This document shows, in pieces, positions 9,309 through 17,817 of a DNA stretch of 64,000 nucleotides. Under the pieces are notes generated by a model. It saw nothing but the letters and a program-made list of their open reading frames with translations. It was not told the DNA's origin and did no database searches. The DNA is from Burkholderiales bacterium RIFCSPHIGHO2_01_FULL_63_240 (GTDB lineage: Bacteria; Pseudomonadota; Gammaproteobacteria; Burkholderiales; Burkholderiaceae_C), in assembly GCA_001770725.1 (NCBI GenBank), contig MERU01000009.1, forward strand, positions 391,453 through 455,452. Reading direction: 5' to 3'. The position numbers and the translations under genes are program-made. Each line of letters begins with the position of its first letter. The stretch's first letter is position 1.

Positions 9309-10544
9309 ATGAGATTTCCCGTTCGCGCACTGAGCTTCCTGGTCATGACTTCGCTGACCGCCGGTGCCGCCCTGGCCCAGAAAGGCGAGACCGTCAAGAT
9401 CGCCTGGATCGACCCCCTCTCGGGCCTGATGGCCAGCGTGGGCCAGAACCAGCTCAAGAGCTACCAGTTCGTCTCAGAAAAGCTCAACGCCAGCAACCCC
9501 GCCGGCGTGAAGTTCGAAATCATCAGCATCGACAACAAGCTCAGCCCCGCCGAATCCCTCAACGCCCTGAAGTCGGCCGTTGACCAGGGTGTGCGCTACG
9601 TGGTGCAGGGCCTGGGCTCCGGTGCCGCTGGCGCCCTGGTGGACGCCATCAACAAGCACAACGAGCGCAACCCCGGCAAGGAAGTCGTCTTCCTGAACTA
9701 CGCCGCGGTGGACCCCGACCTGACCAACAGCAAGTGCAGCTTCTGGCACTTCCGCCTGGACGCGGACACCTCCATGAAGATGGAGGCCATGACCACCTTC
9801 ATGAAGGACCAGAAGGAGATCCAGAAGGTCTACCTGATCAACCAGAACTACGCGCACGGTCAGCAGGTCTCCAAGTACGCCAAGGAAAACCTCAAGCGCA
9901 AGCGCCCCGATGTGCAGGTGGTCGGCGACGACCTGCACCCGCTGGCCCAGGTGCGTGACTTCGCGCCCTACGTGGCCAAGATCAAGGCCTCGGGTGCCGA
10001 CACCGTGATCACCGGCAACTGGGGCTCCGACCTGGCCCTGCTGGTCAAGGCCGCCAACGACGCGGGCCTGACCGCCAAGTTCTACACCTACTACGCCAAC
10101 TTCGGGGGCACCCCGACCGCGTTGGGCAAGGCCGCCGATGGCCGTGTCTTCCAGGTCGGCTACGGGCACTACAACCTGGGCGGTGTGGCCGGTCAGTTGA
10201 CCAGCGAGTTCAAGAAGCGTTTCAACGACGACTACTACTCGCAGGCCACTTACTCGGCCCTGGTGATGCTGGCTCAGGGCATGGCCAATGCCAAGTCCAC
10301 CGATCCGGTGAAGGTCGCTCATGCCATGGAAGGCTTGAAGTTCAAGTCCTTCAATGGCGAAGTCGAAATGCGCAAGTCGGACCACCAGTTGCAGCAGCCG
10401 CTGTTCATCGCGCGTTGGGCGCCGCTGGACGCCAAGAACACCTACGACGTCGAGAAGACCGGCATGACCTTCGTGCCCGTCAAGGCCTTTGACTCGTATG
10501 TGTCGAGCACGCCGACTTCCTGCCAGATGAAGCGTCCTTCGTGA
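9309..10544 (+). CDS. livK: Branched-chain amino-acid-type ABC transporter, periplasmic binding protein
   Basis: 411 residues. Signal peptide at residues 1-23 (ending GAALA), then a type-I periplasmic binding fold beginning KIAWIDPLSGLMASVGQNQ, typical of LivK/AmiC-like receptors. The AAGALVDAINKHNERNP segment and the DADTSMKMEAM helix belong to a branch common beside acyl-CoA genes in Burkholderiales. The ligand may be an organic acid or amino acid and is not predictable here. ATG after AAAGGAGAAAG. The permease and ATPase genes follow after a hairpin at 10584-10621. Confidence 0.92.
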   Translation: MRFPVRALSFLVMTSLTAGAALAQKGETVKIAWIDPLSGLMASVGQNQLKSYQFVSEKLNASNPAGVKFEIISIDNKLSPAESLNALKSAVDQGVRYVVQGLGSGAAGALVDAINKHNERNPGKEVVFLNYAAVDPDLTNSKCSFWHFRLDADTSMKMEAMTTFMKDQKEIQKVYLINQNYAHGQQVSKYAKENLKRKRPDVQVVGDDLHPLAQVRDFAPYVAKIKASGADTVITGNWGSDLALLVKAANDAGLTAKFYTYYANFGGTPTALGKAADGRVFQVGYGHYNLGGVAGQLTSEFKKRFNDDYYSQATYSALVMLAQGMANAKSTDPVKVAHAMEGLKFKSFNGEVEMRKSDHQLQQPLFIARWAPLDAKNTYDVEKTGMTFVPVKAFDSYVSSTPTSCQMKRPS

Positions 10545-10583
10545 TGCGCCATCGCTGAGGAACTGCTCCTCTCCTGAAGTACC

Positions 10584-10621
10584 CGACCGATCGTTTCCTG
10601 CATGGGGACGATCGGTCGTTT
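10584..10621 (+). terminator. Intercistronic hairpin between binding protein and permease genes
   Basis: CGACCGATCGT (10584-10594) pairs perfectly with ACGATCGGTCG (10608-10618), followed by TTTCG. This is a likely partial terminator or mRNA stabiliser that lets the binding protein exceed the membrane components. Confidence 0.65.
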
Positions 10622-10741
10622 CGTGTTCGACGTGGCCCGCCCGGCCTGACCGGTCGGTGGGTCTCCCGGTTCCGCGCGGCAGCAGTCGCCGGAGTCCCGC
10701 ATGCCCGGTGATCCCGTCGGCATGCATCACGCTTGCCTGAC

Positions 10742-11764
10742 ATGGAAACCTTTTTCGTCTTCTTCCTGAATGGCATCAGCTACGGGCTGCTGCTGTTCAT
10801 GCTGAGTTCGGGCCTGACCCTGATCTTCAGCATGATGGGTGTGCTCAATTTCGCGCACACCAGTTTCTACATGCTCGGTGCCTACATCGCGTACGCGCTG
10901 ACAGGCATCATCGGCTTCTTCCCCTCGCTGGTGCTCTCGCCGATCCTGGTGGGCCTGCTGGGGGCGGCGTTCGAACGCTACAGCCTGCGCAAGGTGCACG
11001 TGTATGGCCACGTGCCCGAGCTGCTGGTGACGTTCGGTCTGTCCTACGTGGTGCTCGAAGTGGTTCGCCTGGTCTGGGGCCCGGCCAACGTCGACTACCG
11101 TGTGCCCGAGGCGCTCAGCGGTCCGCTGTTCACCATGGCCAACGTGCCGGGACAGGGCCTGAGCTGGATGGCCGGGGCAGGTGACACCGCCCTGTGCGCC
11201 ACCGCCGGCACCAGTTGCACGCAGTTCCCGATCTACCGTGGCTTCATGGCCATGGTGGCGCTGTTCATGCTGGGCTCGCTGTGGCTGCTGCTCACCCGCA
11301 CCCGCATCGGCCTGATCATCCAGGCCGCGCTCACCCACCCCGACATGACCCAGTCGCTGGGGCACAACGTGCCGCGCGTGATGATGGGCGTCTTCGGTGG
11401 TGGTTGCGCGCTGGCCGGCCTGGCGGGCGTGATCGGCGGCAACGCCTTTGTCACCGAGCCCAACATGGCCGCATCGGTGGGCGCCATCATCTTCGTGGTG
11501 GTGGTGGTCGGGGGGATGGGCTCGCTGGCCGGGGCCTTCCTGGCCTCGCTGATCATCGGCCTGATCCAGACCTTTGCCGTGGTGATCGACGTCTCTGGCC
11601 TGACCTTGCTCGAGAAGCTGGGCAGCCCGGTGGACTTTGAACACTGGGCCTACCCGCTGCTCAAGATCTCGGTGTCGCAGATGGCGCCGATCCTGCCTTA
11701 CCTCCTCCTGGTGCTGATCCTGATCTTCAGACCCAAGGGCCTGCTGGGCACGCGCGAGGAGTAA
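10742..11764 (+). CDS. livH: ABC transporter permease LivH type
   Basis: 340 residues, about 8-9 hydrophobic helices. It has the BPD_transp_2 pattern: N-terminal LNGISYGLLLFMLSSGLTLIFSMMGVLNFAHTSFYMLGAY and the cytoplasmic coupling loop near RTRIGLIIQAALTHPDMTQSLG. ATG chosen over an in-frame TTG nine bases earlier. livM starts 3 bases after the stop. Confidence 0.94.
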   Translation: METFFVFFLNGISYGLLLFMLSSGLTLIFSMMGVLNFAHTSFYMLGAYIAYALTGIIGFFPSLVLSPILVGLLGAAFERYSLRKVHVYGHVPELLVTFGLSYVVLEVVRLVWGPANVDYRVPEALSGPLFTMANVPGQGLSWMAGAGDTALCATAGTSCTQFPIYRGFMAMVALFMLGSLWLLLTRTRIGLIIQAALTHPDMTQSLGHNVPRVMMGVFGGGCALAGLAGVIGGNAFVTEPNMAASVGAIIFVVVVVGGMGSLAGAFLASLIIGLIQTFAVVIDVSGLTLLEKLGSPVDFEHWAYPLLKISVSQMAPILPYLLLVLILIFRPKGLLGTREE

Positions 11765-11767
11765 ACC

Positions 11768-13060
11768 ATGTCATCACAAGCCTATACCTTCCGACCCTGG
11801 AACGTCGGCCGCATCATCCTGTGGTCGCTGTTCGCCATCGTCCTGCTGGTGGCCCCCAAGCTGTTCACCAGCAGCCTGTCCATGACCATGCTCACGCAGA
11901 TGGGCATCGCCATCGTCGTTTGCCTGTCCTACAACATGCTGCTGGGGCAGGGGGGCATGCTCTCCTTCGGCCATGCCGTGTACTCGGGCCTGGGCTCGTT
12001 CGCCGCCATCCACACGCTCAACAAGGTGGGGGCGGGCGAGTGGGCCATCCCGGTCAGCCTGATCCCCATCGTGGGCGGTCTGGCGGGGCTGCTCGTGGCC
12101 GCGCTGCTGGGCGCTGTCAGCACCAAGAAGTCGGGCAACACCTTCGCCATGATCACGCTGGGCGTGGGCGAGCTGGTGTGGTCGATGTCGCTGATGCTGC
12201 CGGAGTTCTTCGGCGGTGAAGGCGGTGTCTCGAGCAACCGCGTGGTGGGCGAGCCCGTCATGGGCATCACCTTCGGGCCGCAGACGCAGGTCTACTACCT
12301 CATCGCGTTCTACTGCTTCGTGTGCACGGTGCTGATGTTCGCGTTCACGCAGACCCCGCTGGGGCGCATGCTCAACGCGGTGCGCGACAACCCCGAGCGC
12401 GTCGAGTTCATCGGCTACGACACCCAGCGCGTGCGCTACATCGCCTTCATGATCGCGGGCTTTTTCGCGGGCATCGCGGGCGGCCTGTACACGATCAATT
12501 TCGAGATCGTGACGGCCGAGGTGGTGGGCGCGCACCGCTCGGGTGCTTACCTGCTGTTCACCTTCCTGGGTGGGGCGCTGTTCTTCTTCGGGCCGATCAT
12601 CGGCGCGGTGCTGATGGTGCTGGCCACGGTGCTGTTGTCGGAGCTGACCAAGGCCTGGCTGCTGTACCTGGGCGTGTTCTTCCTGCTGATGGTGATGTAC
12701 GCGCCGGGCGGCATCTCCAGCCTGATCATGATGAACCTGCGCGTGGCGGCTTATGGCCTGCTGCGCAAGTTGTGGACGAGTTACCTGGCGCTGGCTGGCA
12801 CGGGCCTGACGGTGATCCTGGGACTGTCGGTGATGGTCGAGATGCTCTACCACATCAAGCTCAACGAGGCCCTGGGCCCCGAGATGAGCTTCATGGGTGT
12901 GAGGCTGGACACGCACGGGGTCGATGCCTGGGTGGGGGCGGTGTTCCTGCTCATCACCGGCGTGGGTTGTTTCGAGGTGGCGCGGCGCGAGTTCATGCGC
13001 CAGTGGGGCCACATCCAGGAGGAGATCGAAGCCGAGAACCTGCGGCGCGATGGCCAGTGA
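11768..13060 (+). CDS. livM: ABC transporter permease LivM type
   Basis: 430 residues, the second membrane subunit of the Liv-type transporter. Contains CLSYNMLLGQGGMLSFGHAVYSG, the family signature, and the coupling region TPLGRMLNAVRDNPERVEFIGYD. It is longer than E. coli LivM at the C-terminus: after the last transporter helices there is an extra hydrophobic segment (AGTGLTVILGLSVMVEMLY) and a charged tail. Directly followed by livG. Confidence 0.93.
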   Translation: MSSQAYTFRPWNVGRIILWSLFAIVLLVAPKLFTSSLSMTMLTQMGIAIVVCLSYNMLLGQGGMLSFGHAVYSGLGSFAAIHTLNKVGAGEWAIPVSLIPIVGGLAGLLVAALLGAVSTKKSGNTFAMITLGVGELVWSMSLMLPEFFGGEGGVSSNRVVGEPVMGITFGPQTQVYYLIAFYCFVCTVLMFAFTQTPLGRMLNAVRDNPERVEFIGYDTQRVRYIAFMIAGFFAGIAGGLYTINFEIVTAEVVGAHRSGAYLLFTFLGGALFFFGPIIGAVLMVLATVLLSELTKAWLLYLGVFFLLMVMYAPGGISSLIMMNLRVAAYGLLRKLWTSYLALAGTGLTVILGLSVMVEMLYHIKLNEALGPEMSFMGVRLDTHGVDAWVGAVFLLITGVGCFEVARREFMRQWGHIQEEIEAENLRRDGQ

Positions 13061-13111
13061 TGGCCTTTGCAGATCGACCCCCATGTGTCCCTCTATCGGA
13101 GCATTGAGAAC

Positions 13112-13927
13112 ATGAGTTCCGCATCCTCATCGAACGGCCTGGCCCTGGAGTTGCGCGACCTGCGCAAGTCCTTCGGCAAGACCGAGATCATCCGTGGCAC
13201 CAGCCTGGCCGTCAAAGCCGGTGAGCGCGTTGCCCTCATCGGCCCCAATGGCGCCGGCAAGTCCACGCTGTTCAACCTCATCAGCGGCCGCATGGCCCCG
13301 ACCAGCGGGCAGATCCTGCTCAATGGCGAGGCCATCCACGGCATGAAGCCCTACGAGATCAACCGCCGCGGCCTGGCCCGCAGCTTCCAGGTCTCCAACC
13401 TCTTCCCGCGCCTGTCGGTGTTCGAGAACATCCGCTGCGCGGTGCTGTGGTCCATGGGCCAGCGCTACAGCTTCTGGCGCTTCCTGTCGGACCTCACCGC
13501 CGTGAACCAGCGCGCCGAAGAGGTGCTGGACATGATCCGCCTGCGCCGCAAGCGCGACACCCATGTGGCCAACCTGACCTACGCCGAGCAGCGTGCGCTC
13601 GAAGTGGGCGTGACCATCGCGGGTGGTGGCAACGTCATCCTGCTTGACGAGCCGACCGCTGGCATGAGCAAGTCCGAGACGGCGAACTTCGTCAAGATGA
13701 TCCGCGAGGTCACCGAGGGCAAGACGCTGCTGACGGTGGAGCACGACATGGGCGTGGTGTTCGGCCTGGCCGACCGCATCGCGGTGCTGGTCTATGGCGA
13801 GGTGATCGCCTTCGACACGCCGGAGAACGTGCGTGCCAACGACCGCGTCAAGGAAGCCTACCTGGGCTCGGTGCTGGCCGAGAGCCAGCGCGCCGAGGCG
13901 CAGGCCGCAGAAGCCGCAGGAGCCTGA
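13112..13927 (+). CDS. livG: ABC transporter ATP-binding protein LivG type
   Basis: 271 residues. Walker A GPNGAGKST, Q-loop SFQVSNLFPRLSV, signature region NLTYAEQRALEVG (LTYAEQ in place of LSGGQ), Walker B VILLDEPTAGM, and the switch His in TVEHDMGVVF. Together with the LivF-like partner it forms the ATPase heterodimer. The start at MSSASS was chosen over an upstream in-frame ATG. livF begins one base after the stop. Confidence 0.94.
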   Translation: MSSASSSNGLALELRDLRKSFGKTEIIRGTSLAVKAGERVALIGPNGAGKSTLFNLISGRMAPTSGQILLNGEAIHGMKPYEINRRGLARSFQVSNLFPRLSVFENIRCAVLWSMGQRYSFWRFLSDLTAVNQRAEEVLDMIRLRRKRDTHVANLTYAEQRALEVGVTIAGGGNVILLDEPTAGMSKSETANFVKMIREVTEGKTLLTVEHDMGVVFGLADRIAVLVYGEVIAFDTPENVRANDRVKEAYLGSVLAESQRAEAQAAEAAGA

Positions 13928-13928
13928 C

Positions 13929-14636
13929 ATGCTGAAGATCGAAAACCTGCATGCCTTCTACGGCAAGAGCCACATCCTTCACGGCGTCGACCTCGAGGTC
14001 AAGCCCGGCGAGATCGTCAGCCTGCTGGGCCGCAATGGCTCGGGCCGCTCGACCACCATCAAGACCATCATGGGCCTGGTCGATGGCCATGGCTCGGTCA
14101 AATGGCAGGACAAGGAGATGCTGGGCGCCAAGCCCTATGACATCGCCCGCAGCGGCATCGGCTACGTGCCAGAAAGCCGCGATGTGTTCCCCAAGCTGAC
14201 GGTCGAGCAGAACCTGCTGCTGGGCCAGCAATCGGGAGGAACGAAGGGGCGCAAGCAGGGCCGCTGGAGCCTGGACGACATGTACCAGATGTTCCCGCGC
14301 CTCAAAGAGCGCCAGCACACCGAGGCCGGCGTGATGTCGGGCGGCGAGCAACAGATGCTGACGCTGTGCCGCACGCTCATGGGCGACCCGGACCTGATCA
14401 TGATCGACGAGCCAACCGAGGGCCTGGCGCCCAAGATCGTCGAGCTGGTGGGGCAGTACCTCAAGGAGTTGCAAAAGCGCGGCCTGGGTGTGCTGCTGGT
14501 CGAGCAGAAGCTCACCATCGCGCTGGACATCTCGCAGCGCTGCTACGTGATGGGTCACGGTGAGGTCGTCTTCCACGGCACACCGGATGAGCTGCGCGCC
14601 GACAAATACGTGCGTCGCGAGTGGCTCGAGGTCTGA
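13929..14636 (+). CDS. livF: ABC transporter ATP-binding protein LivF type with Arg in Walker A
   Basis: 235 residues. Signature MSGGEQQML, Walker B LIMIDEPTEGLAP and switch His region LLVEQKLTIAL are intact. The Walker A motif reads GRNGSGRST: the phosphate-binding Lys is replaced by Arg (codon CGC). In the heterodimer this could make one ATP site weak or non-hydrolytic while the LivG site (GPNGAGKST) stays canonical. I recall similar Arg forms in related Burkholderiales transporters, but that is unchecked. Confidence 0.92.
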   Translation: MLKIENLHAFYGKSHILHGVDLEVKPGEIVSLLGRNGSGRSTTIKTIMGLVDGHGSVKWQDKEMLGAKPYDIARSGIGYVPESRDVFPKLTVEQNLLLGQQSGGTKGRKQGRWSLDDMYQMFPRLKERQHTEAGVMSGGEQQMLTLCRTLMGDPDLIMIDEPTEGLAPKIVELVGQYLKELQKRGLGVLLVEQKLTIALDISQRCYVMGHGEVVFHGTPDELRADKYVRREWLEV

Positions 14637-14716
14637 GCGGGGCCTGCTGACATGGGCCCGCCCCGGGGGCTTTGCAACTGGGGCGCAGGGTCATCTCTGC
14701 AGGCGTCTCGCGCCTG

Positions 14717-14759
14717 TGTCAGAATCTAGCTCGATTCTTACAAGACTTCTTGTCAGAAT
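14717..14759. promoter_or_regulatory. Operator-like repeats upstream of the beta-oxidation operon
   Basis: TGTCAGAAT occurs at 14717-14725 and again at 14751-14759. The second copy forms an 11-bp inverted repeat with ATTCTTACAAG (14734-14744), one mismatch, 4-base spacer. The cluster sits 97-139 bases before the start codon of the 3-hydroxyacyl-CoA dehydrogenase gene, where a fatty-acid-responsive repressor would be expected. The regulator is unknown. Confidence 0.5.
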
Positions 14760-14855
14760 TGTTTTTCAGCCGAGCGGACGCCGCCGGCCATCCTCCCCAG
14801 CCTCTGGGGGATGTCGGCGCCCGCGTGTCTTCACCGAACGCTTCCCGACACTGCC

Positions 14856-16952
14856 ATGAGCGCTTCCTACCAAGTCACCGACGGCGTGGCCGTCATCTCC
14901 CTGGACAACCCCCCCGTCAACGGCCTTGGCCAGGGCACCCGCGCTGGCATCGTTGATGGCCTGGCCAAGGCCAACGCCGATGCCGCCGTGCAAGCCGTGG
15001 TGATCATCGGCGCCGGCAAGGTGTTCTGCGGTGGTGCGGACATCCGCGAATTCGGCAGCCCCAAGGCATTTGCCGAACCCAACCTGCACGTCACCATCGA
15101 AGCGGTCGAGCGTTCTGCCAAGCCCGTTGTGGCTGCCATCCACGGCGTGGCCATGGGCGGTGGCCTGGAGCTGGCATTGGGCTGCCACTACCGCTTGGTC
15201 ACCAAGGGCACGCAGATCGCGCTGCCCGAAGTCAACATCGGCATCGTGCCGGGCGCCGGCGGCACGCAGCGCCTGCCGCGCGTGCTGGGCGTTGAGACCG
15301 CCCTGCAGATGATCACCACTGGCGCCTCGGTCATGTCCGAGAAGCTGGCCGCCGCGCCGGGGCAGAAGCTGTTCGACAAGCTGGTCGATGGCGAGCTGTT
15401 GCCCGCGGCCATCGCCTTCGCCAAGGACGTCGCCGGCGTGCGCCCGCTTCCTTCGGTGCGCGACCTGAAGGTGGCCGCACCGGCCGATGCCGAGGCCTTC
15501 AGCAAGGCCCGCGCCGAGCTGGCCAAGTCCCGCAAGAACCTGATCGCCCCGCAGCGTTGCGTGGACTGCGTCGAAGCCGCCACCCAGCTGGACCTGGACG
15601 CGGGCATCAAGTTCGAACGCGAGGTCTTTGAAGGCCTGGTGACCGGTGACCAGGCCCGTGCCCTGCGCCATTCGTTCTTCGGCGAGCGCGCCGCCAGCAA
15701 GATCCCCGATGTGCCGAGCGACACCCCGCTGCGCGACATCAAGCAGGTGGCCGTGATCGGCGCCGGCACCATGGGCGGCGGCATCACCATGTGCTTCCTC
15801 AACGCCGGCATCCCCGTCAAGCTGCTGGAGATGAAGCAGGAAGCCATCGACCGCGGCGTGGGCACCATCCGCAAGAATTACGAAGCGCAGGTGGCCAAGG
15901 GCAAGCTGGCGCAGGACAAGTACGAGCAGCGCATGGCCCTGCTCACCACCACGCTGAGCTACGACGACATCGCCCAGGCCGACATGGTCATCGAGGCCGT
16001 GTTCGAGGACATGGGCGTGAAGTCGCAGGTCTTCACCAAGCTCGATGCCGTGATGAAGCCCGGCGCCATCCTGGCGTCCAACACGTCGACGCTGGACGTG
16101 GACAAGATCGCCGAGGTCACCAAGCGCCCGGCCGACGTGGTGGGCCTGCACTTCTTCAGCCCGGCCAACGTCATGCGCCTGCTGGAAGTGGTGCGCAGCA
16201 AGCACACCGCCAAGGACGTGATGGCCACCGTGATGGCCGTGGCCAAGAAGATCAAGAAGGTGGCCGTGGTCTCGGGCGTGTGCGACGGCTTCATCGGCAA
16301 CCGCATGTTCGAGCAGTATGTGCGCCAAGGCTTCTTCCTGGTGGAAGAGGGCGCCACGGTGCAGCAGGTGGACAAGGCCGCCGAGGCCTTCGGCTTTGCC
16401 ATGGGCCCCTTCCGCGTGGGTGACCTGGCGGGCAACGACATCGGCTTTGCCATCCGCAAGCGCCGCCGTGTCGAGCGCCCTGACGTGATCTACAGCCCGG
16501 TGGGCGACGCCATCTGCGAACTCGGCCGCTTCGGTCAGAAGGTGGGCAAGGGCTGGTACGACTACGAAGCCGGCAAGCGCGAGCCCATCCCCTCGGCCGA
16601 GGTGCAAGGCTGCATCGACAAGGTGCGCGCCGACAAGGGCGTGACCCCGCGTCGGATCAGCGACGAGGAGATCGTGCAGCGCCTGGTGCTGGCCATGGTC
16701 AACGAAGGCGCTTTGATCCTGGAAGAGGGCATCGCCTCGAAGGCCTCGGACATCGACATGGTCTACCTGACGGGCTATGGCTTCCCGGTTTACCGGGGTG
16801 GCCCGATGCTCTACGCCGACATGCTGGGCCTGCCCAAGGTGATCGAGCTGATGAAGGGCTTCGCCGCCAATGGTGGCTCCGACCCCGCGTTCTGGACGCC
16901 GGCGCCCCTGCTGGCCAAGCTGGCCGCCGAAGGCAAGGGCTTCACCGGCTGA
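14856..16952 (+). CDS. fadJ: Bifunctional enoyl-CoA hydratase / 3-hydroxyacyl-CoA dehydrogenase
   Basis: 698 residues. The N-terminal crotonase domain (1 to about 290) shows the oxyanion segment HGVAMGGGLELALG and NIGIVPGAGGTQRLPR, with both catalytic Glu positions present. The NAD-binding domain starts at VAVIGAGTMGGGI (about residue 300), and the dehydrogenase catalytic His is in GLHFFSPANVMRL. A duplicated C-terminal domain contains GYGFPVYRGGPM. It catalyses hydration and NAD-dependent oxidation in beta-oxidation. The length matches the FadJ/PimF-type monofunctional-chain family. First gene of a tightly packed plus-strand train reaching 23.3 kb. Confidence 0.94.
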   Translation: MSASYQVTDGVAVISLDNPPVNGLGQGTRAGIVDGLAKANADAAVQAVVIIGAGKVFCGGADIREFGSPKAFAEPNLHVTIEAVERSAKPVVAAIHGVAMGGGLELALGCHYRLVTKGTQIALPEVNIGIVPGAGGTQRLPRVLGVETALQMITTGASVMSEKLAAAPGQKLFDKLVDGELLPAAIAFAKDVAGVRPLPSVRDLKVAAPADAEAFSKARAELAKSRKNLIAPQRCVDCVEAATQLDLDAGIKFEREVFEGLVTGDQARALRHSFFGERAASKIPDVPSDTPLRDIKQVAVIGAGTMGGGITMCFLNAGIPVKLLEMKQEAIDRGVGTIRKNYEAQVAKGKLAQDKYEQRMALLTTTLSYDDIAQADMVIEAVFEDMGVKSQVFTKLDAVMKPGAILASNTSTLDVDKIAEVTKRPADVVGLHFFSPANVMRLLEVVRSKHTAKDVMATVMAVAKKIKKVAVVSGVCDGFIGNRMFEQYVRQGFFLVEEGATVQQVDKAAEAFGFAMGPFRVGDLAGNDIGFAIRKRRRVERPDVIYSPVGDAICELGRFGQKVGKGWYDYEAGKREPIPSAEVQGCIDKVRADKGVTPRRISDEEIVQRLVLAMVNEGALILEEGIASKASDIDMVYLTGYGFPVYRGGPMLYADMLGLPKVIELMKGFAANGGSDPAFWTPAPLLAKLAAEGKGFTG

Positions 16953-16970
16953 CACCACGAGGAGCTCGCC

Positions 16971-17750
16971 ATGGCGCACATCGAAACCCTGGTCAACGGC
17001 CACATCCTGGAGATCCAGGTCAACCGGGCGGACAAACACAACGCCTTGTCGCCCGAGATGTACCTCGACCTGGCACGTGCGCTGGGTGAGCTCAACCGCA
17101 ACCCCGAGCTGCGGGTGGCCTTGCTGCACGCCGAAGGCAAGCACTTCACGTCGGGCGTCGAGCTGGACAAGTGGGCGCCCATCTTCGGCAATGGCAAGGG
17201 CTTCGAGGTGCCCGCTGGCGAGGTCGATCCGTTCGGCCTGTTCGGTGAGCGGCACCGCAAGCCCATCGTCATGGCGGTGCAGGGCAACTGCTTCACCTGG
17301 GGCGTCGAGATCCTGCTCAACACCGAGGTGCGCGTGGCCGCCGACGACACGCGCTTTGCGATGCTCGAGGTCAAGCGCGGCATCTTCCCCTGTGGGGGGG
17401 CCACGTTGCGCCTGCCGCAGCAGATGGGCTGGGGCGCTGCCCAGCGCTACCTGCTGACGGGCGAGTTCTGGTACGCCGAAGAGGCTTTGCGCACAGGCCT
17501 CGTGCAGGAGGTGGTGCCCGTCGGGCAGCAGCTCGCCAAGGCCCGCGAGATCGCTGAGCAGATCGCCAAGGCGGCGCCGCTGGGTGTGCAGAACATCCTG
17601 AAGTCCAGCCGCTTGGCGATGCACGAGGGCGAAGGTGTGGCCGCCCAGCACCTGTTCAAGGAGATGCTGCCCGTGATGCAAAGCGAAGATGCGGCCGAGG
17701 GCGTGCTGTCCTTCATAGAGCGCCGCGAGGCCGTCTTCAAGGGGCGTTGA
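16971..17750 (+). CDS. Enoyl-CoA hydratase/isomerase family protein
   Basis: 259-residue crotonase-fold protein. Contains NRADKHNALSPEMY and HFTSGVELDKW. The oxyanion segment reads QGNCFTWGVEILLNTEVRVA, without the usual GGGxE glycines, and RGIFPCGGATLRLPQQMG replaces the second loop. It lacks the standard two-Glu hydratase pair, so its reaction (isomerase, hydrolase or other) cannot be assigned. Starts 18 bases after the FadJ-like gene, after GAGGAG. Confidence 0.88.
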   Translation: MAHIETLVNGHILEIQVNRADKHNALSPEMYLDLARALGELNRNPELRVALLHAEGKHFTSGVELDKWAPIFGNGKGFEVPAGEVDPFGLFGERHRKPIVMAVQGNCFTWGVEILLNTEVRVAADDTRFAMLEVKRGIFPCGGATLRLPQQMGWGAAQRYLLTGEFWYAEEALRTGLVQEVVPVGQQLAKAREIAEQIAKAAPLGVQNILKSSRLAMHEGEGVAAQHLFKEMLPVMQSEDAAEGVLSFIERREAVFKGR

Positions 17751-17817
17751 AGCCCCCGCGGGTTCTGGCGGCTTGGGCCGCCAGCGCACCGTTCATCCAC
17801 ATCCAACGATCTGAACC

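Noticed and set aside
14766..17789. A 1007-codon open frame on the minus strand opposite the FadJ-like and hydratase genes
   Set aside because: It is a GC-driven mirror of plus-strand genes: His/Ala/Gly/Val-rich, no domain, no start signal. The same holds for the long minus frame at 17737-19845 and similar ones elsewhere.
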